This document shows positions 49,671-58,164 of a stretch of DNA of 64,000 nt, piece by piece. Within the stretch, counting starts at the first letter, position 1. Every line of letters begins with the position of its first letter. The notes below the pieces were generated by a model. The model was not told the origin of the DNA and did not search any database. It saw nothing but the letters and a program-made list of their open reading frames with translations. The translations under genes and the position numbers were made by a program. Source of the DNA: Anisus vortex. Its lineage: Eukaryota; Mollusca; Gastropoda; Planorbidae. The stretch is taken from positions 21,356,181 to 21,420,180 of the forward strand of contig OX421506.1 in assembly GCA_949126835.1 (NCBI GenBank). The letters run 5' to 3'.

Positions 49671-49996
49671 TCTATCTTGTCGATGATACGGGGAATGGGA
49701 TACCAGTCGGTCTTTGTCAAATTACTTAATTTCCCAAGGTCTCTATAAAACTGCAGTGTGTGGTCGGCTTTTGGTACCATCACACAGGGTGTAGACCATT
49801 TGCTATCACATTTTTCTCCTATGTCATCTTCTAACATATACTTTACATTTAATTTAATATGCTCAGGTCTGATGGGGTCAAATGGATGCTGTTTAATAGA
49901 CCTGGCACCCTCGGTTAACACTACATCGTGCTCTATGACATGTGTCCTACTGGGAACATTTGTAAACATTGACTTTTTTTTCATGTACCAGCTCAA
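49658..49996 (-). pseudogene. Reverse transcriptase N-terminal remnant
   Basis: The 112-codon frame contains HVIEHDVVLTEGA, then IRPEHIKLNVKYMLEDDI, then SKWSTPCVMVPKADHTLQF, then TDWYPIPRI. This is the first third of a Ty3/gypsy RT, up to the segment that precedes the first catalytic Asp. The usual region with the catalytic YxDD is missing. The reading runs into the RNase H tail and stops at 49,658-49,660. It is shifted against the integrase frame by one base at a run of eight A (49,974-49,981 on the plus strand as T8). The Met at 49,996 is only the first Met of the frame; in an intact element this would be an inner part of Pol. It cannot supply polymerase activity. Confidence 0.88.
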
Positions 49997-51725
49997 TAAT
50001 CTTCTCCTTATCTTCTACCGGAAGATGTTCTAGCCTTGTATCTAAGTTCTTAAGGGCATCTGTATTATTAAGTTTACTTTCTGCAAACTTATATTCTATC
50101 CTAGATAAGTCCGTCGGGACTCTAGCTAATGAAATCATGGGGACCTCCCGTGGTTTACTCTTTTCCCTGGAAACATAGGGCTTAAGTAAATTAATATGGC
50201 ATACCCTCTGTTTTTGTCTCCGGTCAGGAGTCTTTATCAAATAATTGACCTCGCCAAGCTTTGACTCTATCTCATAGGGTCCACTAAACTTTGCACTTAA
50301 AGGCTGATTTTGCAAAGGTAGAAACACAAGAACTTTGTCACCTGGTGCAAAAGTTCTAGCTGTAGCTTTACGGTCATAGTTCTGTCTCATACGCTCCTGC
50401 ATCTGTGGAAAATGAATCTTCACATGGTTAAAAGCATGATAAAGCCTATTTTTAAATTTATCTACATATGACAAAAGTCCAATCGGTTCACTGTCCGTTA
50501 GCCAAGTTTCATGTAGAAGTTTCAACGGACCTCTGACTGAGTGTCCATACACAAGTTCGAATGGGCTAAACCCCAGGGATTCCTGAGTGGCCTCCCTTGC
50601 AGCGAACAGTACATAAGGCACACCCTTATCCCAGTCTTTCTCGTTTTCATAACAGTACTTTTTAAGCATCGATTTTAATGTCTGATGAAACCTTTCCAGA
50701 GCTCCCTGGCTCTCAGGATGATAGGCACTTGATAGCCTATGGCTTATTCCTAATTGTTCCATGACTTGTTTGAAAATGTTCGAAGTAAAGTTAGTCCCCT
50801 GGTCGGACTGTACTGTCTTCGGTAGGCCATAACGTGTAAAGAAATTTGTCAGGGCGTCTACCACCTTCACTGTTGTTATGTTCCGCAACGGAATGGCTTC
50901 CGGAAAGCGAGTGGATGAACACATGACTGTGAGCAGATATTGAAAACCGGCTTTTGTTTTCGGCAACGGGCCCACGCAATCAATGAGTATATGACTGAAT
51001 GGTTCGTCGAACGCTGGTATCGGCAGGAGTGGAGCGACAGGAATTCGTTGGTTAGGACGTCCTACCATTTGGCATACGTGGCAAGTCTTGCAGTATTGTT
51101 CGACATCTCTTCTCAGTCCTGGCCAGTAGAAGTAAGGGAGGATACGGTGGTGCGTTTTTCGGACTCCCATGTGACCAGCGAAAGGAAGATCATGCGCCAT
51201 ACGCAGTATATCTTGACGATAGCACTTAGGTATTACAATCTGGTGAATACTGTCCCACTCGTTTGTACCTGAGTTGAGCGGTTTCGACTTTCTCATCAAC
51301 ACTTCATCTTTCATGTAGAAACATTCCGCCATTGCATCTGCAGTCTTTTCATCAACAGCTTTCATTCTGAGTTGCATTATTACTTCGTCATTAAATTGTT
51401 CTTTCACCAATTTCTGCTTTGGTGACAAAATGTTATCGTTCTCTGTTGCATCACCAGTTGTTAGTTCAGCAAAGAACGTAGCACTTAAATCGATGTCAGG
51501 TGTTTCTGTTATCACTGTTTCATTCGCATGTGTGTCTTCAGAACAGACAAACACATCTTTCGTTGCACTACACGGCGTAGCAGGAGTCTTTACCGACTTC
51601 TTTTTCTGCATTGCTCTTGTCAGTGCACATGTTGGGCGTTCATTGGCAGGACGTAGGTTTTTGTCCTCCGCCATCTTTGTCTCCAACACTTTAACCATGG
51701 GCTCGACAGTGACTCTGCCGCCCAT
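49947..51725 (-). CDS. Integrase portion of Pol (Gmr1-like order), frame-broken element
   Basis: A 592-residue open frame. Residues 178-218 hold the zinc-binding module (H178, H185, C215, C218, with the WPGL segment between). Residues about 243-350 form the DDE core: D249 in ILIDCVGP, D308 in VQSDQGTNF, and E344 in GALERFHQ, with 35 residues between D308 and E344 as in active integrases. SAKFSGPYEIES to YLIKTP (about 477-500) is the GPY/F module. Residues 545-590 match the linker that leads into RT in Gmr1-like polyproteins. Integrase joins element DNA to host DNA. Residues 1-110 are an unassigned, low-complexity spacer after the protease. The ATG at 51,725 lies just after a break in the protease frame, so separate translation is uncertain. 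All catalytic residues are present, but the protein would lack its normal Gag-Pol context. Confidence 0.9.
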   Translation of the reverse strand: MGGRVTVEPMVKVLETKMAEDKNLRPANERPTCALTRAMQKKKSVKTPATPCSATKDVFVCSEDTHANETVITETPDIDLSATFFAELTTGDATENDNILSPKQKLVKEQFNDEVIMQLRMKAVDEKTADAMAECFYMKDEVLMRKSKPLNSGTNEWDSIHQIVIPKCYRQDILRMAHDLPFAGHMGVRKTHHRILPYFYWPGLRRDVEQYCKTCHVCQMVGRPNQRIPVAPLLPIPAFDEPFSHILIDCVGPLPKTKAGFQYLLTVMCSSTRFPEAIPLRNITTVKVVDALTNFFTRYGLPKTVQSDQGTNFTSNIFKQVMEQLGISHRLSSAYHPESQGALERFHQTLKSMLKKYCYENEKDWDKGVPYVLFAAREATQESLGFSPFELVYGHSVRGPLKLLHETWLTDSEPIGLLSYVDKFKNRLYHAFNHVKIHFPQMQERMRQNYDRKATARTFAPGDKVLVFLPLQNQPLSAKFSGPYEIESKLGEVNYLIKTPDRRQKQRVCHINLLKPYVSREKSKPREVPMISLARVPTDLSRIEYKFAESKLNNTDALKNLDTRLEHLPVEDKEKIIELVHEKKVNVYKCSQ

Positions 51726-51748
51726 TGTGTCATTTCATATTATATCAT
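51726..51748 (-). other. Frame break between protease and integrase frames
   Basis: The gag-protease frame ends in TAA here, and the downstream frame is shifted. In that frame the codon before the conserved Asn-Asp pair is also a stop (TGA). Two lesions so close together argue for decay and against programmed frameshifting. Confidence 0.65.
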
Positions 51749-53509
51749 GAAAACACCTTTGACGGGTAGTGCGCGCCACACTCCCACTACGATGTTACCT
51801 GTAAAAATATCCGACTCGAGTTTTATTCTGTGCAGTGGAGCTTCCACAGCCTCCATACTAGCACCTCTCAGCACAACAGACTCACCGGTACTGGTGGCAT
51901 CTGTTAACGGCACACTGCCCTCCAGGATCAAGCTGACAGCAGAACCCGTGTCACGGAATATCTGTATTTTCTTCTTGCTGAGTACATCGACTTCTGTCGA
52001 CACTGTCCCCTCGTAGACAAAGGGTCGAAAATCGGATAGGTCGTCCTCTTCCGGGACTTCAGGAACCATCTGTTCCTCACGGCCTTCTGAAAGCATAATA
52101 GATTGAGTACAGCTATTCTCTTTTACCTTAGATAGACTGTTCTCAAAAACCATCGACTCCACAACTATGGGCGATGTCGGCCGCATTTCTTTTGAGTTTC
52201 TTGACCCTGTGTTGCACACTTCTTCTGTCTGCTTGCTGTCTTTCTGCACTCTGGCACAGTGTAGAATAGCACCTTGCTTCTTGGTAAGGATCCAACAATC
52301 TTTCTTCATGCGGCCCTCTTTCTTGCAATTGAAACATACCACCTTTGCTTTATTTACATCTGTCTGCTTCCTGAAATGAACTAAGTTACTATTATTATTT
52401 ACACCACTGTTCTTATTATTGTTTTCACTTGTCTCTTTTGGTTTACTAGCCTCCTTGGGCTCTGGTTTGTGCACTTTGGGTTTGTCAGCATAATATGGCT
52501 TTATGCTGGCGTGAATTATGGCATAGTTATCTGCCAATCTAGCAGCTTCATGCACATCTTCAACCCCTCGGTCCGAGATGTGGGTTTTAATGTCCACTCG
52601 AATACAATCATTGAATTCCTCAAACAATATTAGGTTCTTAAGTTTATCAAACTCACTTACATTCTGTGACCTTAGCCACTGTTCTAACATTTTCTCCTTT
52701 TGTCTCAAAAAGTCTACATGAGTTTGATCATATGCCTTCTTTCTGTCTCTAAATAGCTTTCTATATTTTTCTGGTGTCAGGGAATAACTTTTTAGCACCC
52801 TATCTTTGATCACTTCATAGTCATTTATTTCCTCGGGTGTTAAACTCAACACTACGTCCAATGCTTTTCCTTTGTTGAGAGTTGACCTTAACAATAAAGC
52901 CATCTTATCATCAGGGAACTGATAATCTACAGCTATCCTCTCAAAAAGCAAAAAGAAATCTTGAACATCTTCTTCTCTGAATATAGGCAAGTGTTGCTTC
53001 ATTGCGCTAATATCCATACCATTGCTGTCCCTACGATGGTCAGGTCTGTTCATGCGTGCCATCTCTATCCTTTCTCTGCTTTCAATTTCAATCCTAATTC
53101 TTTCATTTTCCCTTTCAGTTTCTATCCTAATTCTTTCCAATTCTCTCCTTTCCATACTTTCTAATTCCATTCTCTTCATAGCTAATTGGAATGTTAGGTT
53201 TTCACTCAACCCTTCATCTTCATCATTGTTTGATGATCTAGATGACATATTTCTTACCTCGTCTCCGTGGGCAATTACCTCGCCCCCACTGGGAGCTACA
53301 TAACCTTCATTGATATCGTTCTGTCCCACTTCAACTACATTACCAGTGTTCATGGCATTCTGCCCGTTCAAACATGTCATAATTTCTTTGATCAAACGAT
53401 GACGATTAGGTCTTGCCTGTCCTGCCTCAATCCCAAAGGACTCAGCTAATTCTTTTAATTCAGCAAATGACATGGCATTAAGCTCCTCACTTGATATATT
53501 CGAAGCCAT
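51740..53509 (-). CDS. Gag and protease start of the Gmr1-like element
   Basis: A 589-residue frame starting at the first ATG after the leader. An N-terminal SAP-like stretch (FAELKELAESFGI, 15-27; LIKEIM, 39-44) is followed by a charged coiled coil rich in Glu/Arg (about 108-153). Next comes the Gag capsid region (about 168-335), which resembles the SCAN-like capsid of Gmr1-type Gag. An Asn/Lys linker and a zinc knuckle follow (C392, C395, C405). The knuckle position that should be His is Arg400, so metal binding is probably lost or weakened. An aspartic protease begins around 495, with the catalytic DTGS at 520-523. The frame stops at 51,740-51,742, inside the protease near the place where its conserved C-terminal Gly-Asp segment should be. 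The next codons continue in another frame. Gag would form particles that package element RNA. Confidence 0.9.
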   Translation of the reverse strand: MASNISSEELNAMSFAELKELAESFGIEAGQARPNRHRLIKEIMTCLNGQNAMNTGNVVEVGQNDINEGYVAPSGGEVIAHGDEVRNMSSRSSNNDEDEGLSENLTFQLAMKRMELESMERRELERIRIETERENERIRIEIESRERIEMARMNRPDHRRDSNGMDISAMKQHLPIFREEDVQDFFLLFERIAVDYQFPDDKMALLLRSTLNKGKALDVVLSLTPEEINDYEVIKDRVLKSYSLTPEKYRKLFRDRKKAYDQTHVDFLRQKEKMLEQWLRSQNVSEFDKLKNLILFEEFNDCIRVDIKTHISDRGVEDVHEAARLADNYAIIHASIKPYYADKPKVHKPEPKEASKPKETSENNNKNSGVNNNSNLVHFRKQTDVNKAKVVCFNCKKEGRMKKDCWILTKKQGAILHCARVQKDSKQTEEVCNTGSRNSKEMRPTSPIVVESMVFENSLSKVKENSCTQSIMLSEGREEQMVPEVPEEDDLSDFRPFVYEGTVSTEVDVLSKKKIQIFRDTGSAVSLILEGSVPLTDATSTGESVVLRGASMEAVEAPLHRIKLESDIFTGNIVVGVWRALPVKGVFMI

Positions 53510-53758
53510 AGTGTAGCGTTCGAAATATTTGTGATAGTAGAGTAGTATATATTGTATAATAAAATATAAAGTTCCAACTTACGATTTGTCCAGAAATTTG
53601 CACAATATAATATTAAACACTTCGTGGAATCTTCACACTTCCCAAGGAATAAATGCGCAAACCAGTTCTCTCCTCCTTTTAAAAAGAATAGTTTCACAGT
53701 CCTAGAAAACGAAACACAAATATGCCGCTCTCAGTACTACTAATGTCACAAAATATTT
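53510..53758 (-). other. 5' leader of the LTR element
   Basis: A non-coding, AT-rich leader between the tandem repeats and the gag start. No upstream open frame of note. Confidence 0.6.
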
Positions 53759-53935
53759 CTAGGTCAGGAAAAATATAACTCAAATTTTCCAGACGAGATC
53801 AACAATTTTTTCCAATTCTAGATCAGGAAAAGTAGAACTCAAATATATCGAACGAGACCACTAAATTTTGTTAATCCTAGGTCAGGAAAAGTAGAACTCA
53901 AATATACCGGGCGAGACCACCAAATTTTGTTACGT
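53759..53935 (-). repeat. Three 59-bp tandem repeats carrying the primer-binding-site region
   Basis: Units start at CTAG(G/A)TCAGGAAAA at 53,759, 53,818 and 53,877, with a period of 59 bp. Each contains, on the minus strand, a TGGTGGTCTCG-like block. The unit next to the LTR has TGGTGGTCTCGCCCGG (53,907-53,922), five bases from the LTR end, where a tRNA 3' end ending in CCA would pair to prime minus-strand synthesis. The other two units carry diverged forms (TAGTGGTCTCG, TGTTGATCTCG). Confidence 0.8.
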
Positions 53936-54590
53936 CCACAATCCCCTTGTGGCCAGAGCTGTGTAGATCTTGCTGATAATTCTCGTTAGTCCTAGGGGAG
54001 ACTTTAATTATTAGTATTTATGTTTCAGTATTACACGAACTCTTCTTATAGTCCTGGGCACAAATTCAGTATTTGTATTCCAACATTTCCTTTCTTGTAC
54101 ATTAGGGTAGTAGATAAATCTTATAGTAATGTATACAACACAATAGAATAGTAACTTGACAAGGAAGCTTCAGTGTAACTGTTGTTGATAGTTTATTTCA
54201 GGTGGTATGTTCAATATATACAATATATCTATTATGTACAGTTAGAATAAAATAGTGCAAACACAAACGTTCTCAAAGGAACATATTTTGAAACTCTCCG
54301 TCTTTCAGACAAAACAAATCATTAAATACTATTCGAGTGGTGCATTACCAGTAGGGGTAAAAATCATGGTATCATTACAAAACTCATAACAAAAACGATA
54401 GGAACTTCCCCTATTAAATAATGAGTCGTTCCCAGACCCTGAGAATTTGAGATCAACACAGAATCCCAACATTACCTAGAACCTTTTGTTTTCCTACTAA
54501 ACGTCCTAATATTGTGTGTAGTAAGAAAAGAGAGAGAGAGAGAAATAAACATTGCGTGTTCCAATTCTTGGAAAAACAATATACATGACA
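53928..54590 (-). repeat. 5' LTR (663 bp)
   Basis: Nearly identical to 47,703-48,382. I see two substitutions (near 54,108 and 54,333), a missing 13-bp stretch and a shorter (AG)n tract. The Pol II promoter and polyadenylation signals should lie here, but I could not pinpoint them. Confidence 0.95.
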
Positions 54591-54712
54591 CTTGTCTCTT
54601 GCAGACTCCCAGAGGGCGGCGCAGAACGAGACGAATGGCGTAAAATCACCCAACTGTCAAAAAATGGAGCCCCAACGACCCTCACTCGGGTTATGAGATA
54701 GAAAAAGAAGAA
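54591..54712 (+). pseudogene. LINE RT C-terminal fragment, right part
   Basis: After the CTTG copy (54,591-54,594) the reading SLADSQRAAQNET continues in frame from the EWTGL that ends at 47,702. Soon afterwards it appears frameshifted, and it ends near TTATGAGATAG. With the left part it is one 5'-truncated LINE copy that predates the LTR element. Confidence 0.8.
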
Positions 54713-54753
54713 AAAGATTCAAGATCTATTGCGCTGGTAAAAATAGCGAAGCA

Positions 54754-55362
54754 GGACGTTTGGGAGCAGCCGTTTTGGCGCGACCGTTTTGGCGCGACGG
54801 ACGTTTTCGCGCAGCCGTTTTGGCGCAGAACGTTTTGGCGCGATGGACTAAAAACACATCACATCATTTAATCAAATTAACTTAATAACTTCATTTGAGG
54901 AAAACAATATTTTTGTATAATAAATGAAACAAATAGTAAATAAAAACATTATAAAACAATGTATATATTGGATTATTAAATTTTAATCTCTGATTTGTTC
55001 GCACGTTGTTGGCTGGACGCGATGACCACTCCTCATTGACCATTCCAAATAAAAAAAAGTTTATTGTTATCTCTTTACGACCCACCCAGTATTCTAAAAC
55101 ATCCATTGTTATCATTAAATCTCTGACCATCTTGTCTACGATTGCCCCCGGTTTTAATGACCCCCAACTATTTTATAACAGTCAAGTTATTTGAAAGCTT
55201 CATTTATAATATTTAAAAAAAATGTGTTTTCCTCAATTATTTCCTCGCGCCAAAATGTCCCACGCCAAAACGGCTGCGTCAAAACGGCTCGCGCCAAAAC
55301 GTCCCGCGCCGAAACGGCTGCGTCAAAACGGTCGCGCCAAAACGGCAGCGCCAAAACGTCAC
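54754..55362. mobile_element. Foldback-like element with TTTTGGCGCG arms
   Basis: The left arm (54,754-54,846) consists of repeated CGTTTTGGCGCGA-like words. The right arm (55,244-55,362) carries the same words inverted (CGCGCCAAAACG). The inversion continues inward: TTGAGGAAAACA at about 54,895-54,906 faces TGTTTTCCTCAA at about 55,226-55,237. The interior is about 300 bp, AT-rich and non-coding. Inverted arms made of short tandem repeats are the hallmark of foldback-type transposons. No transposase is present and I did not identify a target duplication. Confidence 0.6.
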
Positions 55363-55855
55363 GTACCGTAAAACTCCGAATAATGAGGGGATTTTGCAAC
55401 CAGCGCGATGCCATGATGTTTTTGTCTCTTCGATCCTTCTTTCAACGGATAAAGGTTAAAACTATCACAGATGGGGCACCCTGAAAACATATTATGCGGT
55501 GTGATGTTTAAAAACGTAGGGCCTACAGTAGATTGTTTTTTCAAATCTATGATGGCGGCTAGTGTAGAACTTTTTATGCGTGTGACTCAACTCAAAAGAG
55601 CCCAATACACCCCCACTCCTCCCCTCACACCTCCTTCATTTATCTTTGACTGATTACATAAGCTCGCCAGAACTAAAAAACTCAGCGACGCACAATCTTT
55701 TCGGTAGACCACCATAGCGTGTATGAGGGTGGGTTAGGGGTTCGGGGTATCACACTTGTCAATACTATCACAGTACCAACACGATGGGCTAAACCCGCAG
55801 TCATTAGAAACAAACACAGACGATCTACTCTCGAGAAGTCACATTTCATTCCATT
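55363..55855. other. Spacer, nothing recognised
   Basis: Unique-looking sequence with short open frames on both strands and no motif. Positions 55,600-55,640 are C-rich. Confidence 0.35.
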
Positions 55856-56130
55856 ATTTAAAAAAAAAAAGCACGCTCACATAAGATCATACAAATACAC
55901 ACACATACACAATCATACAAATACACACACATACAAAATCATGCCAAAATACAAACACACATACCAAAGCACATAAAAAAAAATACAAAAAAAAAGAAAC
56001 AAAACATAATAATAACAATAATAGTCATGCTTGTATGGCGCATATCCCGTTGATGACACAAAAACACAAACACACACACACCAAAAAACTCCAACACAGG
56101 CATATACATAAACACATACAAACACATTCT
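55856..56130. repeat. A-run and (CA)n-rich low-complexity tract
   Basis: ACACACATACAC-type repeats at 55,890-55,975 and 56,065-56,130 flank an A-rich stretch with AATAATAACAATAATA. Minus-strand frames rich in Cys, Val and Tyr are repeat artefacts. Confidence 0.8.
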
Positions 56131-56904
56131 ACTACTAAAAGAATAAAAGATTTAAAAAAATGGGTTAACGGATTATTTTAAACTAAAGACAACCAAGAAG
56201 GATGTTCCAGACTTTTCATAGGAACACATCCCAACCATTTCTTCATGACTATAAACAATGTCAGGATGCTGGAAATATCTCCCAGGTGACTTCAATGTCC
56301 TTTAATGTCCTTCGTTTTTTTAAAGTATCATTTTTTTAAAATTAGATCCCCCCCCTGTTACTTGAATGAATGGTTATACCAACCACACTAGTTGATTTAG
56401 TGGCTCATTTCCAAACTGACAACGTTACTTGAAGATTAGTAGAGTACTGACTCTCGTAATTTTTATTTCAGGGGAAAATTTTGCCGAAGGATCAATTTTT
56501 CTGATCGTTGAGCTTAAATTTTGAGATTAAGTAAAAACCTTTAAGTTTAGGACACGCACGCACAAAGAGGGAAACAATGGTTAAGACGCACTTACAGAAA
56601 CACGTTTATATTAGCCCTTTTTCTTCTGTTGGGGGCGGGGGGCGTTCAACAAAGGAATGGCTCACAATGGGATTGTGTGGCAATGTCAATGACCTTTTGT
56701 AAATCGCATGCTTAATTCCCTTGGATTAGGGCTGAAACATAGGGCCTCCGGAACAGTCATCCAGCGCACTGGATTCTGGGCAGCCATTATTTTATTGAAT
56801 TTTATCCACGACAATTTGTGCAGCTCTTCATTTCTTATACACAGGATCGTCTCCTGGTGGTCGTCCTAAGGACGACCAATCTGTCTCATGTGAGTCGTAT
56901 TGAA
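56131..56904. other. Spacer, nothing recognised
   Basis: Mostly AT-rich. A short C-run lies near 56,350 and a G-run near 56,635. No supported gene. Confidence 0.35.
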
Positions 56905-57060
56905 CAGGGGTCGGCAACCTATGCCACGCGTGCCAGACTTGGCACGCAGAGCTATTTTCAGCGGCACACAAGAAAGAGATTTGTCAATGCAACACTATAA
57001 CATGAAAAATCACGCTGTACATCGAGTGTTAAAGTTCAGGAAAGTTTGTGATCATTGCAC
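56905..57060. mobile_element. hAT MITE fragment, same family
   Basis: CAGGGGTCGGCAACCTATGC followed by GCGTGCCAGACTTGGCACG matches the inverted right end of the MITE at 46,653-46,866. The opposite terminus was not found; 57,060 is a guess at where similarity fades. Confidence 0.55.
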
Positions 57061-57101
57061 TCGCGATCTGTAATTGAATCTAATGTTAAAATGGTCGATT
57101 T

Positions 57102-57965
57102 TTATAGTTGTTCACCTTTTATTGATTTACAGGCAATGCAAGTTTCTTCTCCAGGAAAGTGATACGGAATATAGAGATCTGCTGTTGCATACATTGCCTC
57201 ATTGCCAGGGACTCCTGCATGACCTGGAATCCACTGCAAAATGACCTTCACCTCGTACCTGAGGATCAGATCGGAAATAGTAGCCAACAGTCGGACAAGC
57301 AGATCGGGCCATGACCCCAAGCCGTCGATGGCTTGGAGTACTGAAAGCGCATCAGTGAAGATTACCACATCAGCACGAGCAGCTGGTGTGTCTTCGAACG
57401 TTTTCCCTATTGCCACCACATCAATTCTGATGGCTTCCATCTCCGCATCAAATATGCAGATTTTCCCGCAAGGCCCACTTAGCTCAACCCGTTTTTCATC
57501 TGCCTTCGGGTACGACACAAGAGCACCCTACCCAGAACGCGCTTCGGTCCCACTGATCGCGCTCCCATCACTGTAATCCTCAACGCATCCTGAGTATGCC
57601 CCTACCGTCCTTAGAGCAGCTGCGCGCCTCTCAGTCAGGCAAGCGCTGGGTCCGACTGCATCCATCAGGTTCGTCCGTATCTCTGGTAGGTTGAAAGATA
57701 GGTGAGGAGGAGGTTCCACTCCCGTCCGCAGGGGCATGCGGTCGACCGGGACTCCGATCTCTGCGCTGAGCTTCAATGCGTGGTGCATGAAGGACTGCAT
57801 TGAGATCCGTGCTCTACCCTGCCAGGAATCTACTAGCTTCCTGAGAGGCGAACTTTCCTCCAACCGTTTATACCGCTCGTATGCAGTAATAACGGCCCTT
57901 TTCCTTCTCCCATTCAGAGGCGGCACGTTTGCCATGATTTCAACAGCCGATGTTGGGGCGGTTCG
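57102..57965 (-). pseudogene. LINE ORF2 C-terminus with RNase H domain (I-like)
   Basis: Minus-strand frame, open from about 57,965 to 57,102 apart from one TAG at 57,528-57,530. The upstream part (TAPTSAVEIMANVPPLNGRR, then AVITAYERYKRL) is the region between RT and RNase H in LINEs of the I/Jockey group that carry RNase H. The RNase H domain shows YSDGSA (first Asp), DAEMEAI (Glu), IFTDALSVLQAI (second Asp) and LQWIPGHAGVPGNEA. The position usually held by the last catalytic Asp, two residues after GNEA, is Tyr. The domain would remove RNA from RNA-DNA hybrids during element replication. The stop and the substitution show it is dead. RT itself is absent. Confidence 0.8.
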
Positions 57966-58164
57966 GAACGTTCCACATATTAGCCTTTCGAGACCAGGAG
58001 ATTGCTCAGTTTTTTCGCTTTGGGCCTCATTGGCTCTCGTTCATGGTCGGCCTGGACTACAGCTGGTCTACACTCGGCTGCCATGCTTGACGTGAGAGTG
58101 ATTGTGCAGAGGGCAGAACTAGCTGATCCACGACTGGTGACCCGTCTTTCACTCACTCACTCAT

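Larger units (their letters stand above)
47703..54590 (-). mobile_element. Gmr1-like Ty3/gypsy LTR retrotransposon, internally deleted, 6.9 kb
   Basis: Minus-strand order: 5' LTR (54,590-53,928), primer-binding-site region, gag-protease ORF, integrase ORF, start of RT, tail of RNase H, AT-rich 3' region, polypurine tract, 3' LTR (48,382-47,703). Integrase precedes RT, the arrangement of Gmr1-type members of the Ty3/gypsy group. The gag region has no envelope partner. RT and RNase H are largely deleted, and frames are broken between protease and integrase and between integrase and RT. The LTRs differ by only two clear substitutions outside a simple repeat, plus a 13-bp indel, so insertion is recent. 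It lies in a LINE fragment with a CTTG duplication. Confidence 0.92.

Noticed and set aside
51726..51748. Programmed frameshift between protease and integrase frames
   Set aside because: The break is inside the protease domain, no slippery heptamer is evident, and the downstream frame has a second stop just after the junction.
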